Of a stretch of 64,000 bases of DNA, positions 45,123 through 56,670 are shown in pieces. The stretch is taken from positions 49,496,153 to 49,560,152 of the forward strand of contig CM019069.1 of the NCBI GenBank assembly GCA_009667805.1, written 5' to 3'. The DNA is from Leptobrachium leishanense. Its lineage: Eukaryota; Chordata; Amphibia; Anura; Megophryidae. The notes below the pieces were generated by a model. That model was not told the DNA's origin and made no database searches. It saw only the letters and a list, made by a program, of their open reading frames with translations. Both the position numbers and the translations under genes were made by a program. Position 1 is the stretch's first letter. Every line of letters starts with the position of its first letter.

Positions 45123-47520
45123 CTCAAAAAACAAAAGATACCAAGTAATATATATAATTGATTTTTCACCCTGCCTATAGTGTGAAACCTCACATGTTGA
45201 CGATTTCCAACACCGCTTGGTATGCGCAACGCAGCAGAATCAAATAAGAAAAAAATGTTTCCGTCCGTCAGTCCAGCATTTAAACATATGAACAGGTGAC
45301 ATCCTTCTATGAATTTCCCCGTCTAAGGAAATTCTACACTTCAAACAGGCCCCAAACGACACAAAAAGCTACATTTTGCCAGCGCCTTCCATCCAGACAA
45401 TTTATGGAATACGGATTGGATCAAACAGAATCAAACCTGCTGGCGCAGCTTTACCACGCTGGGAACCCAAAGGCAAAACATTGTGTGCTGATATTCACAT
45501 TCCATATATACGATGTGCCGTTAGCAAACCTATAGATATTACTCGTCACGTTATAAACGTCACGTGAATGACTGCTTACCAGGTCTGTCTACATTTTCAC
45601 AGGTCCATGGAGGATTCAGAAGATACAAGTGTATATTTTTATCGATACACGAATTACCTCACACAACGTGGATTATTTAGAAAGCAGTGAATTTACAGAG
45701 AGCCGGCAGGAAGGGGAGACTTTAGCCTAATGTAGCTGAATATGGAAAATAAAAGTGTCCAGTGTTTCCCTTTTGGAATATAATTGTATTTCTACACCAA
45801 ATAACCATTTAACGAATAACAGTAGTTCTTTTCTACACACGTACACAGAATAAGCTCCTGTTATTAAATACTCGTAAAAAGGAAAGGCGTCCATTATTAT
45901 AGAATTTAACTAACCCTTCTGTTGCAGAACAAACCAATGTTTTGCAAATGTTTCCAGAAACTGTGCCTCATTCCGACATAGAATGAGGTTATTGTACAAA
46001 AGTAACAGATGTGTCCTGCAAGGGAGGCTTTGTATTACAATAGTCCTGGTATATATAACATTATCTCCAGTAAAAGGTACACACTGATAACCATATAGCA
46101 GGGATAGATCACTGTAACACATGCACTTCGTTTTACTATATCCATGCAGGGAATCTCCAGGAAGGGATGCGATCGTCTGATCGCTAGTTTCAGATGGAAT
46201 TTGAGTTTCCATGGGAAACGGTGATTGGTCTGAACTCATTGGGCAGACCTCTCCTCTCCCACCGTTTTGAGCGACGCCATCGCTGTGGCTACGTTGGTGA
46301 TTAGATAATGAACCACTCAGACACACAATTTACACGGTGGCTAATTTCGAAAGGGCCTGATTTGAGGGTATGGTTTTTAGGGGGCCATCAAAGCTGCAAA
46401 AGCAAGGTGCATTCTGCCACAGTTGAGTGACAGACATTCACACGAATGGGATGAGAAGAGCGGGCCCTTATTAGCAGCATATGCCATTAGCAAATATTTA
46501 ACGTGCGGCAGACGGACGGAATTTGAAATTGCCGGCTGCAAGAACAAGTGTGGGTTGAGAAAGATATTACTGAATAGTGTGTGCTGCCTTTGTGCACTTC
46601 TGATCATAGCGGGGACAACACATTAACAAGAAATTATGCCAACAACCACCACTGGCGGGGGGGGGGGGATCACTTTATTGGTTACTGGTACTAGCAGAAA
46701 ACTTGCACTACCTCCATGGAGATATCAGGTCCCAAATGGGAGGCCATGGAGAGGATGATCTTTGCTTTTAAAGTGCCCCTGTCAAGCCTTACCTTTGAGT
46801 AATTCCTTATAAACGTTTCCACATCATGCACTCCCTGTGGCATGCCGCAGGGGTAGCAACAGATGTGAATGGAATAGCAGTCCTACAATGTGGTCCTCTG
46901 CACTATCCACACATCTGATTGAGTGCCGGCAAGTTGGCTCGTGAGTTAGCGAGCCGGTAACACCACTGAGGGCCAAGTAGCTCTGTGTGAAGACCTCCAG
47001 TAAGTCACATTACAGTCAAGGAGAAGTCCTAGTCTCCACCCACATAACAAACCTTGTGATGGTTAGAGTTCAGGTCCTTTACTCCAACAAGGCATGAGTC
47101 ATTTCGCTATTAGAGATAATTTATAGGGGCACTCTACCCATCAAGACCATTCCTTCCATAATGGACAAGCAATAGTTTACAATATGTCCTACCTTCCATG
47201 GTTTAATATGTCTAAAAGACCCCTCCAGGCCCCATTAGAGACTGCAATAGTGGAGTGTAATGGGTCCCACTAACAGAGGTGCTCTCAATTTTTTACGCTG
47301 TTAGAGATACCTTTCCTTAAGGACCATAATCCATTAAAGCACAGCCTATGTAATGCACTTTGACACCCTTTGTGTAACCCTATAACCACCTTTCCATTTG
47401 GGTGAAAACCCTACCATGCAATAACCTCCCTTTTTTTGACCCATTTCTCCTTAAATTTTTTTTTTTTTTTTTTTAAAGTAATAAAATAAAATGTAAGGGT
47501 TTTGGACGGTTTATCTGTGT
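45123..47520. other. OLA1 upstream intron, non-coding
   Basis: Mixed AT-rich sequence; AGGGGCACTCTACCCATCAA at 47127 is a T2-like MITE scrap. No exon seen. Confidence 0.45.
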
Positions 47521-47559
47521 TATATATATATATATATATATACACATACACAAAATACA

Positions 47560-48175
47560 CCAGGAGGCCAGCACTCAGCAGTTGCCAAGCATAACAGGTG
47601 GGCGCTCCACAAGATCAGCAACAAACCGGGAGGAGAAAAAGTTGTTGAATGTATGAATTGGAGTTAACAGTAGCTCATATATTTAAAGATAACACATTTT
47701 TAACCCTTTAAAAAGATTCTAACTACTCTTATCTTATATGTCAAGATTTCAACACTTTTTAAGCCATTAAAAGATTTTTCACAAGGTTTTTAACCTTAAG
47801 ATCTTTTTAAAAAAATGATGGGAATTTAGTTCACAATATATGACCATAAATTGCTTAAGCCTGTCACAGCGCCAACGTATCCCATCTCAACAGTTCTAAT
47901 CTCGTCACTTAATGATAGCCCATATGGGATTAACTCCCTGAGGACAGAATCTTTTCTGGATCTCTCTGGTTGGACACATTGACGCTGTGACAGGCTTAAG
48001 CAATTTATGCCCATATATTGTGAACTAAATTACCATAATTTTCTTAACAGAGTTTAGGGTTAAAACCACTTCTAAAAAATCTTTCATGGGTTAAAATTTG
48101 TTCTAATCTTTAAATGTATGAGCTACTGTTAAAGTCTGTGAATGTATGAGTTGGTGTGCTCGCCTCCTGGCTTGT
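47560..48175. repeat. Long imperfect palindrome
   Basis: ATTTAGTTCACAATATATGA, CCATAAATTGCTTAAGCC and TGTCACAGCG at 47825-47872 are mirrored at 47982-48029. Outer ends CACCAGGAGGCCAGCAC and GTGTGCTCGCCTCCTGG also pair, as do AACAGTAGCTCATA/TATGAGCTACTGTTA. This is a foldback of about 600 bp ending exactly where the next Tc1 element begins. Class unknown. Confidence 0.75.
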
Positions 48176-48589
48176 TTACAGTTCATATATATTAGGACAG
48201 GCACAGTTTTCATACTATTGGCTCTGTATGCCCCTAGAATAAAATTAAAATGAAACAATCCAAATGAATTTGAAGCGCAGACTTGGCTTTAATGCAAGAG
48301 GTTGAACATAAATATCAAGTACAAATTTTAGGAACTACAACCATTTTTAAACCCCCCCCCCTTTTTTTCAGGGGCTCAAATGTAATTGGACAAATGAATA
48401 TAATCATAAATAAAATGTTCAATTTTAATATTTTGCCGCAAAATCCTTTACTGGCAATGCCTGCCTGAAATCTTGAACCCATGGACATTATCAAAGACTT
48501 GGTTTCCGCCTTCCTGATGTTTTGTCAGGCTCTAACTGTAACGGTCTTCAATTTTTTTTTGTGGGTCTTTCTGCCTTTAGTTTTGCCTT

Positions 48590-49430
48590 CAGCAAGTTAA
48601 AAGCATGCTCAATCAGGTGATTGACTCGGCCATTGCAGAATATTCCACTTTTCCTTCAAAAACTCCTGGGTTGCTTTTGCAGTGTGTTTTGGATCATTGT
48701 CCAATTGACAGCTGTGAAGCGCTGTCCAATCAACTTTGCTGCATTTGGCTGAATCGGGGCCGACACTGCTGAATTCATCTGGCTGCTTCTGTCACATCAA
48801 TAAACACCAATGACCCAGTGCCACTGGAAGCCATGCATCCACATGCCATCACACTGCCTCCACCATGTTTTACAGAGGATGTTGTGTGTTTTGGCTCATG
48901 AGCTGTTCCAAGCCTTCTCCACACCTTTTTCCTCCCGTCATTCTGGTACAGATTAATCTTCGCTTCATCTGTCCAAAGAATGCTTTTCTAGAACTGGTCT
49001 GGCTTTTTTTTTTTTTATGATGGTTTTTGACAAAAGTCTAATCTTACTTTTCTATTCTTCAGGCTTATGAATGGTTTGCACCTTGTGGTGAACCCTCTGT
49101 ATTGGCGCTCATGAAGTCTTCTCTTGATTGCAGACTTGACAATAATACGCCCACCTTCGGGAGAGTGTCCTGCACTTGTCTGGATGTTGTGAATGGGTTT
49201 TCTTTTACCATAGAGTGGATCCTGCGATCATTCACCACTGTTGCATTCCGTGGACATCCAGGCCTTTTTATGTTGCCGAGATCACCAATGCGTTCTTTCC
49301 ACAGAATATACCAAGCTGTTGATTTGGCCGCTCCTAATGTTGCTGCTATCTCTGGTGGATTTGTTTTATTTTTGAAGCCTTGCAATGGCCGGTTTCATTT
49401 GCATGGACAGCGCCTTTGAATGCACGATGT
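48590..49430 (-). pseudogene. Tc1/mariner-like transposase, degraded
   Basis: Minus-strand pieces in several frames follow the order of a Tc1-like enzyme. From about 49385 comes an N-terminal helix-turn-helix part (PPEIAATLGAAKSTAWYILW) and then NDRRIHSMVKENPFTTSRQV. Near 48990 there is LWTDEAKINLYQNDG with the first catalytic aspartate, then KKVWRRLGTAHE and SVKHGGGSVM near 48870. Near 48690 lies [17 protein letters not shown] with the second aspartate. The third motif is damaged: SQSPD runs into a stop where LNPIEH should follow. Multiple shifts and deletions show it is long dead. Confidence 0.75.
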
Positions 49431-50069
49431 AAATTCACAGCAATAGATTCCAAATGCAAATACCACACTTTAGAATCAACTCCAGACCTTTTACCTGCTT
49501 AATGGATGAAGAAATAACGAAGGAGTAGCCACGAAACGGCTTTTGATTCAATTGTCCAATTACAGGGGTGTTGGGTAATCTTAAAGGGACATGCATGCTT
49601 TACTAGTGTGCTATAAAAACGTGCAATGCCTTTTGAATGAGTCAGTAGTGTCATTCGGCGGGCATAAAACGCAAGTAAATATGAGATTTTTTCATATTTA
49701 CCTGATCTTCTTTCTTGGAGTTTTCCACGCCCACCTCAGGAGGCAGTTTGAGCTAACCAATCAGTGCCTCTACCTAGGGAGAGCTAAAAAACCCACTAAG
49801 CGTGTGCGTCTGAGTTGCTCCTCCCTCCTGCACTGTGAGCTGAGGGGAGGGCGGGGCTGAACTTTCACCCCCAGCTACTGCAGAGACAGGGAAGGAAAGA
49901 AATCCATACACAGAGAGAGAAAAAGAGAGAGAGGGGGACAGCTAAGAAAAGCACAGAGACACAGCAAAAAATGGTAAAGAGAGAAAGACCGCAGGATAAA
50001 GCAGAGGGCCACCAAGAAAAAGCGTGAGGGAGTGACTGCGTGAGGGACTTTGAGTGAGACAGTGACTAT

Positions 50070-50251
50070 CAGGGTTATTCAGAGAGTAGTGAAAACCAGG
50101 AGAATGACTGGAGAGGTGAAAATTCTAGGTTAAAATGGCCAAACCAAAAAAATTCTCCCATTTATCTCACTTTCCAAATAGGCTATTTTGACCGAGAATT
50201 TTCACTTCTCCAGTCATTCTCCTGGTTTTCACCTCTCTCTGAATAACCCTG
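50070..50251. mobile_element. Foldback MITE with TAT duplication
   Basis: CAGGGTTATTCAGAGAG mirrors CTCTCTGAATAACCCTG, and GTGAAAACCAGGAGAATGAC mirrors GTCATTCTCCTGGTTTTCAC. TAT flanks both sides (50067-50069 and 50252-50254). Confidence 0.8.
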
Positions 50252-50280
50252 TATGCAAATCTTGAAAGAGCACGTCAGTG

Positions 50281-50645
50281 GGTGAGTAAGTCTGTGTGTG
50301 GGCGAGTCAGCGGGGGAGTGTGTGAGCGAGTCAGCGGGAGACTGTGTGAGCGAGTCAGCGGGAGAGTGTGTGAGCGAGTCAGCGGGAGAGTGTGTGAGCG
50401 AGTCAGCGGGAGAGTGTGTGAGCGAGTCAGCGGGAGAGTGTGTGAGCGAGTCAGCGGGAGAGTGTGTGAGCGAGTCAGCGGGAGAGTGTGTGAGCGAGTC
50501 AGCGGGAGAGTGTGTGAGCGAGTCAGCGGGAGAGTATGTGAGCGAGTCAGCGGGAGAGTATGTGAGCGAGTCAACGGGAGAGTATGTGAGCGAGTCAGCG
50601 GGTGAGTGTGTGAGCGAGTCAGCGGGTGAGTGTGTGAGTGAGTGT
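50281..50645. repeat. 24-bp minisatellite
   Basis: About 15 copies of GAGTCAGCGGGAGAGTGTGT plus GAGC. Because 24 is a multiple of three the frames stay open in both directions, giving eight-residue peptide repeats (ERVSGRVC and TRSHTLPL). These are not genes. Confidence 0.92.
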
Positions 50646-50754
50646 GTTTTGCTTCACAGTTGCAGAGATGCCAATATCCAGTTCCTCGGTTTCCCCAGTC
50701 TGAGGTCCTGAGCTGCACAGCTTGTGTTAGCACATTTTAAATACATGTGGCTGT

Positions 50755-50905
50755 ATGAACTAACAAGTTCCGTAGCGCTGTACAATGGGTGAGACAGAAT
50801 AACAAATTTAAACACACAGAACAGTAGGAGAGAGGACCCTGCCGAAGAGCTTACGATCAAGAGGAGAGAGGTGACGTGCAAGGTGAAGGTAATAGTTGAG
50901 TATGT
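50755..50905 (-). mobile_element. L2-like LINE 3' tail fragment
   Basis: CTAACAAGTTCCGTAGCGCT, GTACAATGGGTGAGACAG and GAGGACCCTGCCGAAGAGC match 4838-4975. Confidence 0.6.
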
Positions 50906-51399
50906 GAAGTAGTGGGGGTGCATGGGGGCTGTGGGCAAGAATTGTAGTTCACGTGATGCTTTGATGAGTGCAATAGTGGATGGAGTAAATGGTGGAGTAG
51001 TGGACGGGGAGGAGGCGGGGAATATTCAGGAAGTATGAGCTGAAGAAACACCCCTAGCTGAGCGGCGTTGCCGGAGGAGATGAAATGACAGAGTTTAAAG
51101 CAAGAAAATAAACATTTTTTTTTTTTACACATTTTTAAAACTTTTATTGATTTCTTCTAATTTGTCTATAGATATAAAAGTGTTTAAATGTCAATTTAAA
51201 AACTTTTTCTAGACATGCATATCCCTTTAAGAGCTGTAATTACTAAACCCTTCCTCTAATTTGGATGTATGTTACCCTCAAATTAAACCTGAGAGTGTGC
51301 ACTTTTCATTATAGAACTATAGCTTGAATGTGTTTTGGTAAATACCGGAAAAAACACTAAAATTGTGCAGGTGTCCAAATATATATGGACCTAATTGTA

Positions 51400-52036
51400 T
51401 AGGTGTATGTCACAATTGAGTAAGTACACTGACTTCTACCCAGACTTAAATAATTCTAAAGAACCAGTAAAACTCAAGGTAAAGCTTTACATGTAGGGTA
51501 TGGAATGTGTTTGTTTCCATTTTTGTTATTTGCGGGTGGGTGGGTGGGTGTGTGTGTGGGGGGGGGGGTTAAACCATTATATTTTATTGCTTACCTTTTC
51601 CCTTACATACTAAATTGTAGAAACAAAGGGCTATACTAAGAGAGCCAGTAATGGCAAACACTCATGCTGCCGAGCCTTAAAAATATAGTTTCATAGCAAA
51701 TATGTCAATTAGTCCTATGTATGCCTGGCTTGCTAGGAGACCTTTAAATACGTTGGTAAGGAACGGACGTCAAGTCTCTGGCCATGTCTTACAGATTTCA
51801 GAAACCTTATTGCCTAGTTTAGAGGATTTTAATTTTACCTTCATTCGTGTACAACTAAAAAGTTTGAGATTTTTAAAAAACAATCTCCGGTGTCGGATTG
51901 TTGTGACCATCATTGAAAATGATTATGCTGGCAGAGCCATCTACACCCCTGGTTTCGGTTTTATCAAAAAAGTGCCGTTTATGTGGAAACAATGGGCAAA
52001 TACAAAGAACACGCAATCAATGACTATTTACTTTTC
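51400..52036. other. OLA1 upstream intron, non-coding
   Basis: A (TGGG)n/G9 tract lies at about 51535-51570. A plus-strand open stretch at 51702-52085 has no recognisable domain and ends inside a MITE, so I do not call it a gene. Confidence 0.45.
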
Positions 52037-52039
52037 TAA

Positions 52040-52767
52040 GGGCCCTATTCCATTCTTCACGCAAAAATGCACACGCAATGCGTGAATTTGGGTGCCAAGC
52101 ATAAAACGTTAACGCGCGGAAATAAACGCTGGAATTACAATCCTTGCGCATTTTTTCTTCCTTCGAGCAATAACGCGCGTTAAACGGACACGCAAAAATG
52201 CGCTCTCAGTAACTTTGCGCGCAGAAATCAGTGTGCGGACTGGTTTTTTTTCATGCAATTCAGCCAATCAGAATAAAGAACCACAATTATCTCACGTTAA
52301 GTTTTTGCGCCTGTCAAAGTCAATCTGAGCATATATGCTGCAGCAATAATAAATGCACACACAACTTCTCAAATTTATAGGTTTGGTATGTGTAGAATGT
52401 GTAACTATACTTTGCAGATTTTTTTTTGGGGTTGGTGTATTTGGGTTCGGCCAGGTTGTTCAGATTTGCCGTTAACACCAGCTTTTAGGAGTTGCTAAAA
52501 TTATGCGCGCAAAGGCTGTGCGTTAATTCCAGCGCATAGATTGTAATACCATCCGCGTATCAGCGCACAAACGCATTTGCGCTCACAATGTTAAGTATAG
52601 GACGCGCGCTGTAAAGTACGCTTGCGCAGGTTCACCCGCGGTAGACGATTACGTGCATTTGTTGCGTTGACATTGTAATACGACGTTCCGCGCAAAGGGT
52701 TTTACCCCTCGAGTTAATGTTTTTTTGCGCCGGCGCAAACGTTTGCGCGAAGATTTTAGTAGGGCCC
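52040..52767. mobile_element. Harbinger-like MITE, GGGCCCTATTACAATC family, copy 2
   Basis: GGGCCCTATTCCATTCTTC and AGATTTTAGTAGGGCCC are the ends, with TAA at 52037-52039 and 52768-52770. It is collinear with 20504-21239 over its whole length, for example GCAGAAATCAGTGTGCGGAC and AACACCAGCTTTTAGGAGTT. Confidence 0.82.
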
Positions 52768-52770
52768 TAA

Positions 52771-53468
52771 ATCGTTCAAAACTTATCAAAGTCATCGCAG
52801 CTACAACAGAATACACAATTCTGTATGAAGATCCGCGGGGTATGGTGGGGTCGTCGCACCTCGAAAACGTCAGGTTGAGCTGCTCAATATATATCCTGTG
52901 GCATGCCAAGTGCCTCGCATGTTCTACCCATGTCAAGATCGTATAGCTGTGTGTTATGTATTCATCTGAACAGAACCACTACACTTGGTTGCAAGCTATC
53001 ATCAACCAATTCGTTCTCTTGCTTGAAATCAAGTCATCCAATTACTCCTTGACTAATCAAGGCTGTTTTGGCTTTTGCTTTTTTTCAAAGGTACTCCACA
53101 GCATAAACAGTTCACTTACAAGAAATGGAAAGGGGCTAATCAGCGGAATTATTGTTTTGCTGCTGTAATTTGCGGCATTTAAATGCAGGTGCTGATTGGA
53201 CTGGAAGTTTTATAATGTTGCACGGGGAAAACCAGCTGATACAAACGAGAGGTGGCCTTTGTCTGCCTGGCCAGGAAGGCCACTTAATAAGATAGAATAT
53301 ACAAGAATAGCTGAAAGCCTGGCGTAGATCTTCACACTGAAATAAGCCTAACATAAGGCAATTTGCTGGAGAATTAGAAGACCACTAAAGAGGAAAGCCA
53401 TTGGTAAACCACAGCAGATGCGGAATTAAATTGTGAGAAAAAACCCCCAATGAAGATACTTTCTAAAA
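52771..53468. other. OLA1 upstream intron, non-coding
   Basis: No exon or delimited repeat recognised. Confidence 0.45.
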
Positions 53469-53476
53469 CTGTCCAG

Positions 53477-54218
53477 AAGGGATAGACTGAGTATAAGTGG
53501 CCAATATTCAGCAAATTACAGATATCGGCATCTCATTTGCCTATATTGCCGAAAATTGGACAAGCTGGATCACAGCAGCCACGACACACGAGGTCTCACA
53601 GAATGGTGCCCATCCGAGGCTTTTCCCACAGCAGGCTGTTGGCACTCACTGTAGGACTTCCCCTGCCCACTGACAGTATTGCACGTGAGCGTGATGACAA
53701 AAGAAATTGGGCTTCCCTCCCATCTGGCAGGGAATTCCCTATACAGGAGATGCTGGGGGTCTGTTAGTCCCCTGTATTTCTGGTACCTATTTCCTATAGC
53801 AGGGGTCAGCAACCTTGGCCCTCCAGATATTTTGGAACTACACTTTCCATGTGTCTCTAAGAACCTAATGAGTAGCTGAGCATCATGGGACATTTAGTTC
53901 CAAAACTTCCGGAGGACCAAGGTTGCTGACCACTTACATACAGGGTCATACGAGGCGTCATTGCAAAGGCCAGAGTCTAGACACGGCCATATAGTTTGTA
54001 AAAATAAAAGCTTGATTTTTTTTTATCAAATTGAATAAATGAATTGGGCATAGTGCAATTTTTATAATTTTATTAAAACACATTCAGTTAATGATATAAT
54101 GTAAGAGTTGTGGGGTTTTTTCCCCCTCACAACTTTAAATTTACAGAATATCGGCATCAGATATCTGCTATTGGCCAAAACGGCTGCAGGTAATCTGAAT
54201 CGTATTCGTCTATTCCTA
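53477..54218. mobile_element. hAT-like element related to the one at window start
   Basis: Left end AAGGGATAGACTGAGTATAA and right end TATTCGTCTATTCCTA are worn versions of TAGGGATAGACCGATAT. CTGTCCAG and CTGCCCAG flank it, matching at seven of eight bases. ACAGAATATCGGCATCAGAT corresponds to 797-815. A palindromic MITE (53797-53936) is nested inside. Confidence 0.72.
53797..53936. mobile_element. Palindromic hAT-like MITE
   Basis: CAGGGGTCAGCAACCTTGGC mirrors CCAAGGTTGCTGACC. Arms carry TTTTGGAACTACACTTTCC and GGGACATTTAGTTCCAAAAC. Confidence 0.8.
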
Positions 54219-54219
54219 C

Positions 54220-54664
54220 TGCCCAGACATTACAGTCTACACAGAACACCATTAGATAAAGGTGCTTAAGCCCTCAAAAGGCATTTTGGCAGTGTACCAA
54301 CCACTGTAAGACCCTTGCCCACCTCGCTCGTTAGTGAGGCCAGCTCAGTCAGCATCATAATGAGCTTAATTCAGGGCATGGGCCACAGCTCCATAAGCCC
54401 CAGTATCAGGCCGCCCTTGCCACTTTACTCAACACTGCACTAGTTGGTCTTATGATATCATAGAGGATTTAACATATCTGGCATCCGCAATACAAATAGT
54501 ATTCTAACGCCACATCCACATTTAAAAACAGACGTAAAACATTCCATGGAATTGTTCTGAGGTCTATAAACAGGTTTTTCTTTCAGTATACAAAAGTTAG
54601 TGGAAGCAGACGCCTAGTTATCCATCACCCCAAATGTTAGTAGTCCAGAAAAGGAACGCCATTC
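54220..54664. other. Non-coding stretch
   Basis: Nothing recognised. Confidence 0.45.
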
Positions 54665-54790
54665 ACACTGTAGGATGTGATAAAGCAGCTTTAATCAGAC
54701 CAAGGAAAGACAACGTTTTGGCTCACTCCTAAAGACTCATGAAGTTGAACGTTGTCTTTCCTTGCTCTGATTAAAGCAGGTTTTTCTTTC
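54665..54790 (-). repeat. Inverted repeat with decayed hammerhead-like loop
   Basis: AAGCAGCTTTAATCAGACCA followed by AGGAAAGACAACGTT mirrors AACGTTGTCTTTCCTTGCTC and TGATTAAAGCAGG. On the minus strand the loop reads TTCATGAGTCTTTAGGAGTG and AGCCAAAACGTTGTC. This resembles CUGAUGAG...CGAAACGUUGUC of hammerhead-bearing frog repeats with several core changes. The stem I analogue is 11 perfect pairs (GGAAAGACAAC/GTTGTCTTTCC). Confidence 0.5.
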
Positions 54791-55636
54791 AGTCGATGTG
54801 TCAGGGACTTCTATGCAGATGATACAGTTCAATCAGGCAATAACCTCTAGAGTTCAGTGCGAATCGCTGTCAAGACTTGACATCCTAACCCTGCCAGAAG
54901 TAAACACCGGTCATGTAATGCCTGTGGACAGATGGGAGAGGGCCTCCCAAGAGAATGGGGATTGAAGAATATATGAAAATGGAATAAGTTAACCTTGCTT
55001 TACAATGGCATGGCGACAAGGCGTAAGATCACAACCACCAAATCCACCGCCTCCATTTGAAGTCCTGAAATTTTATCGAACCGGCCCAAATGGTAACATC
55101 TAAGATTCAGAATAAGCATCTACACAGGTTTTGACAACGCCTAATAAGATTGAAATGATCGCTGGTGTTTGCTGTGCTTCTCGTGCAGAGGAGACGTCCT
55201 TAACATTCAAGACTGATCACCCTTTTTGGGTGATGGACTGGTTTGCATCTAGTACTGACTTCTCTGTAATGGCACCATCGAGCTAAAACTTCCAGAGACT
55301 TGAGCGTGGACCCACCGAGGTGCAGGCCACTAAGGTCATGCATTCTCAGTGTTCTCATAGACCCGTTTGTGTCCGACAGAGGTCTTCGGGGTCTTTCGAT
55401 TTAGCTTTCCAAGACTCTTCGATGCCATGTTATTCCAATTGAAGAACAAGAAACATCTACTGGGTCAACTACGTCTTATTCTGAGGAATCATTGTCCACA
55501 CAAGCAGCACACCCCACGCCAAAAAAAAACAAAAAAAAATAATTCAGGCAAATATAGTAAAAAGAAACCAGCATCAATTTTGCTGGTTGTAGTATTTGAG
55601 TACCTCCGTGACATTTGTATACAACTCGTGTGAAAA
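54791..55636. other. Non-coding stretch
   Basis: No gene recognised; an A-rich patch is at about 55525-55545. Confidence 0.45.
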
Positions 55637-55644
55637 TGATACAG

Positions 55645-56312
55645 CAGGGCTTGACAAATTTGCTTTGAATCTAGAAGCCAGCTACAAAAGTTAGGAGCCA
55701 ACCTTTCGGCGATTAGTCGCCTTTATCAAGGTATACCTTGATAAAGGCGAATCCTCGCAGGAACGTTGGGACCCTTGCCTCTGCATCTGGGCGATTGACC
55801 CAAATTATGATTTTAGCGGCTTCTATTTATTTATCACTTTGTTACCTGGTGCTTTTTGCTGTTAAGTATTTTTTGTGCATGTGGTCTTGTGGCTACTTTA
55901 TTTGAGCCTAGAAGCGTAGAGCGTTGCTTCTAATATCAGTTTGGCGGCTCTGATAAATATACTACTATTATTTGTGTTGTTAACATCTGTACATTGTGAC
56001 GTTGTGATATTCTTTTATTTATTTACTTATTTTCTTTGCTCTGTTGTCAATGGACGCCCTATTTACCCACTGCAGACACAGACCCAAAAACACACACACA
56101 CACACACAAACAGACCTCATATATAAATACATACACCAGGGTTGGATATATTTACATTAAATGTAGGAGACAGGAAGAAAACATTGAAGCCAACTAGATG
56201 TTTTTAGATGCCAAAGACTGCTTTTAGATTGGTGTAAAATAAACTGGAAAGGAGCCAGGAGTAAAATTCTAGGAGCCAGTGGCTACCAGGCTCCTGGCTT
56301 TGTCAAGCCCTG
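55645..56312. mobile_element. hAT-type MITE
   Basis: CAGGGCTTGACAAATTTGC on the left and TTTGTCAAGCCCTG on the right are inverted ends, continued by AGCCAGCTAC and GTGGCTACCAGGCTCCTGGC. The perfect 8-bp duplication TGATACAG is at 55637-55644 and 56313-56320. A hammerhead-like repeat pair (55700-55776) sits near the left end. (CA)n lies at 56091-56108. Confidence 0.9.
55700..55776. repeat. Head-to-head pair of hammerhead-like sequences
   Basis: Plus strand: CTTGATAAAGGCGAATCCTC then GCAGGAACGTTGG. Minus strand from 55738: CTTGATAAAGGCGACTAATC then GCCGAAAGGTTGGC. Both follow core-A, stem II (GGCGA/UCGCC), GAA, stem III order. UUGAUAA in place of CUGAUGA means two conserved bases are changed in each, so activity is unlikely. 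Confidence 0.55.
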
Positions 56313-56408
56313 TGATACAGGATAGAATTTGCCAAAGTCGCCGCATGTGATTAGAAGAAAAAAAAATGTAGGAAAACCTAATGAAGCACCAAAGCAACAC
56401 CATCATTA

Positions 56409-56670
56409 TTAACTCTTTCACTGCTGAGGATGTGTGGGGAACGTCCTCATTGACTCCTAAGGAAAGATGGGGTGGAGATAGGGGGTTCCATTGAACCCTG
56501 ATATATCCCGACTCTTGGCAGCTAGCAGGGTCATAGGCCAGAGCATGGCCTTTCCAATGATACCAAACTTGACCATGTTAAATGTAAAGAACAAAAATAA
56601 TAAAAGTAATAGTAAAAAAAAAAGTTTGTTTTTTTTAAGACGTGAAATGGCTCAGCAATGAAGGGGTTAA
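56409..56670. mobile_element. TTAA-flanked MITE (CCCTTTCRCTGCTGAG family)
   Basis: TTAACTCTTTCACTGCTGAG mirrors CTCAGCAATGAAGGGGTTAA, with TTAA borders. It is in the opposite orientation to the homologous copy at 5665-5928. Confidence 0.78.

Larger units (their letters stand above)
49581..51230. mobile_element. TTAA-flanked element inserted in Tc1
   Basis: TTAAAGGGACATGCATGC on the left and GCATATCCCTTTAA on the right, with TTAA borders. The target TTAA is typical of piggyBac or T2/Kolobok groups. It contains a foldback MITE (50070-50251), a 24-bp minisatellite (50281-50645) and an L2 tail (50755-50905). No transposase recognised. Confidence 0.7.
48179..51397 (-). mobile_element. Tc1-like element, dead, split by a TTAA element
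   Basis: The left end CAGTTCATATATATTAGGAC and the right end GTCCAAATATATATGGACCT AATTG are related inverted repeats, with TA at 48177-48178 and 51398-51399. A broken transposase lies on the minus strand. A 1650-bp TTAA element (49581-51230) separates the N-terminal side from the right end. Confidence 0.75.

Noticed and set aside
50275..50733. Open frames of 107-152 residues over the 24-bp array
   Set aside because: Same reason; simple eight-residue repeats.
51702..52085. 127-residue plus-strand frame
   Set aside because: No known domain, and it ends within a Harbinger-like MITE.
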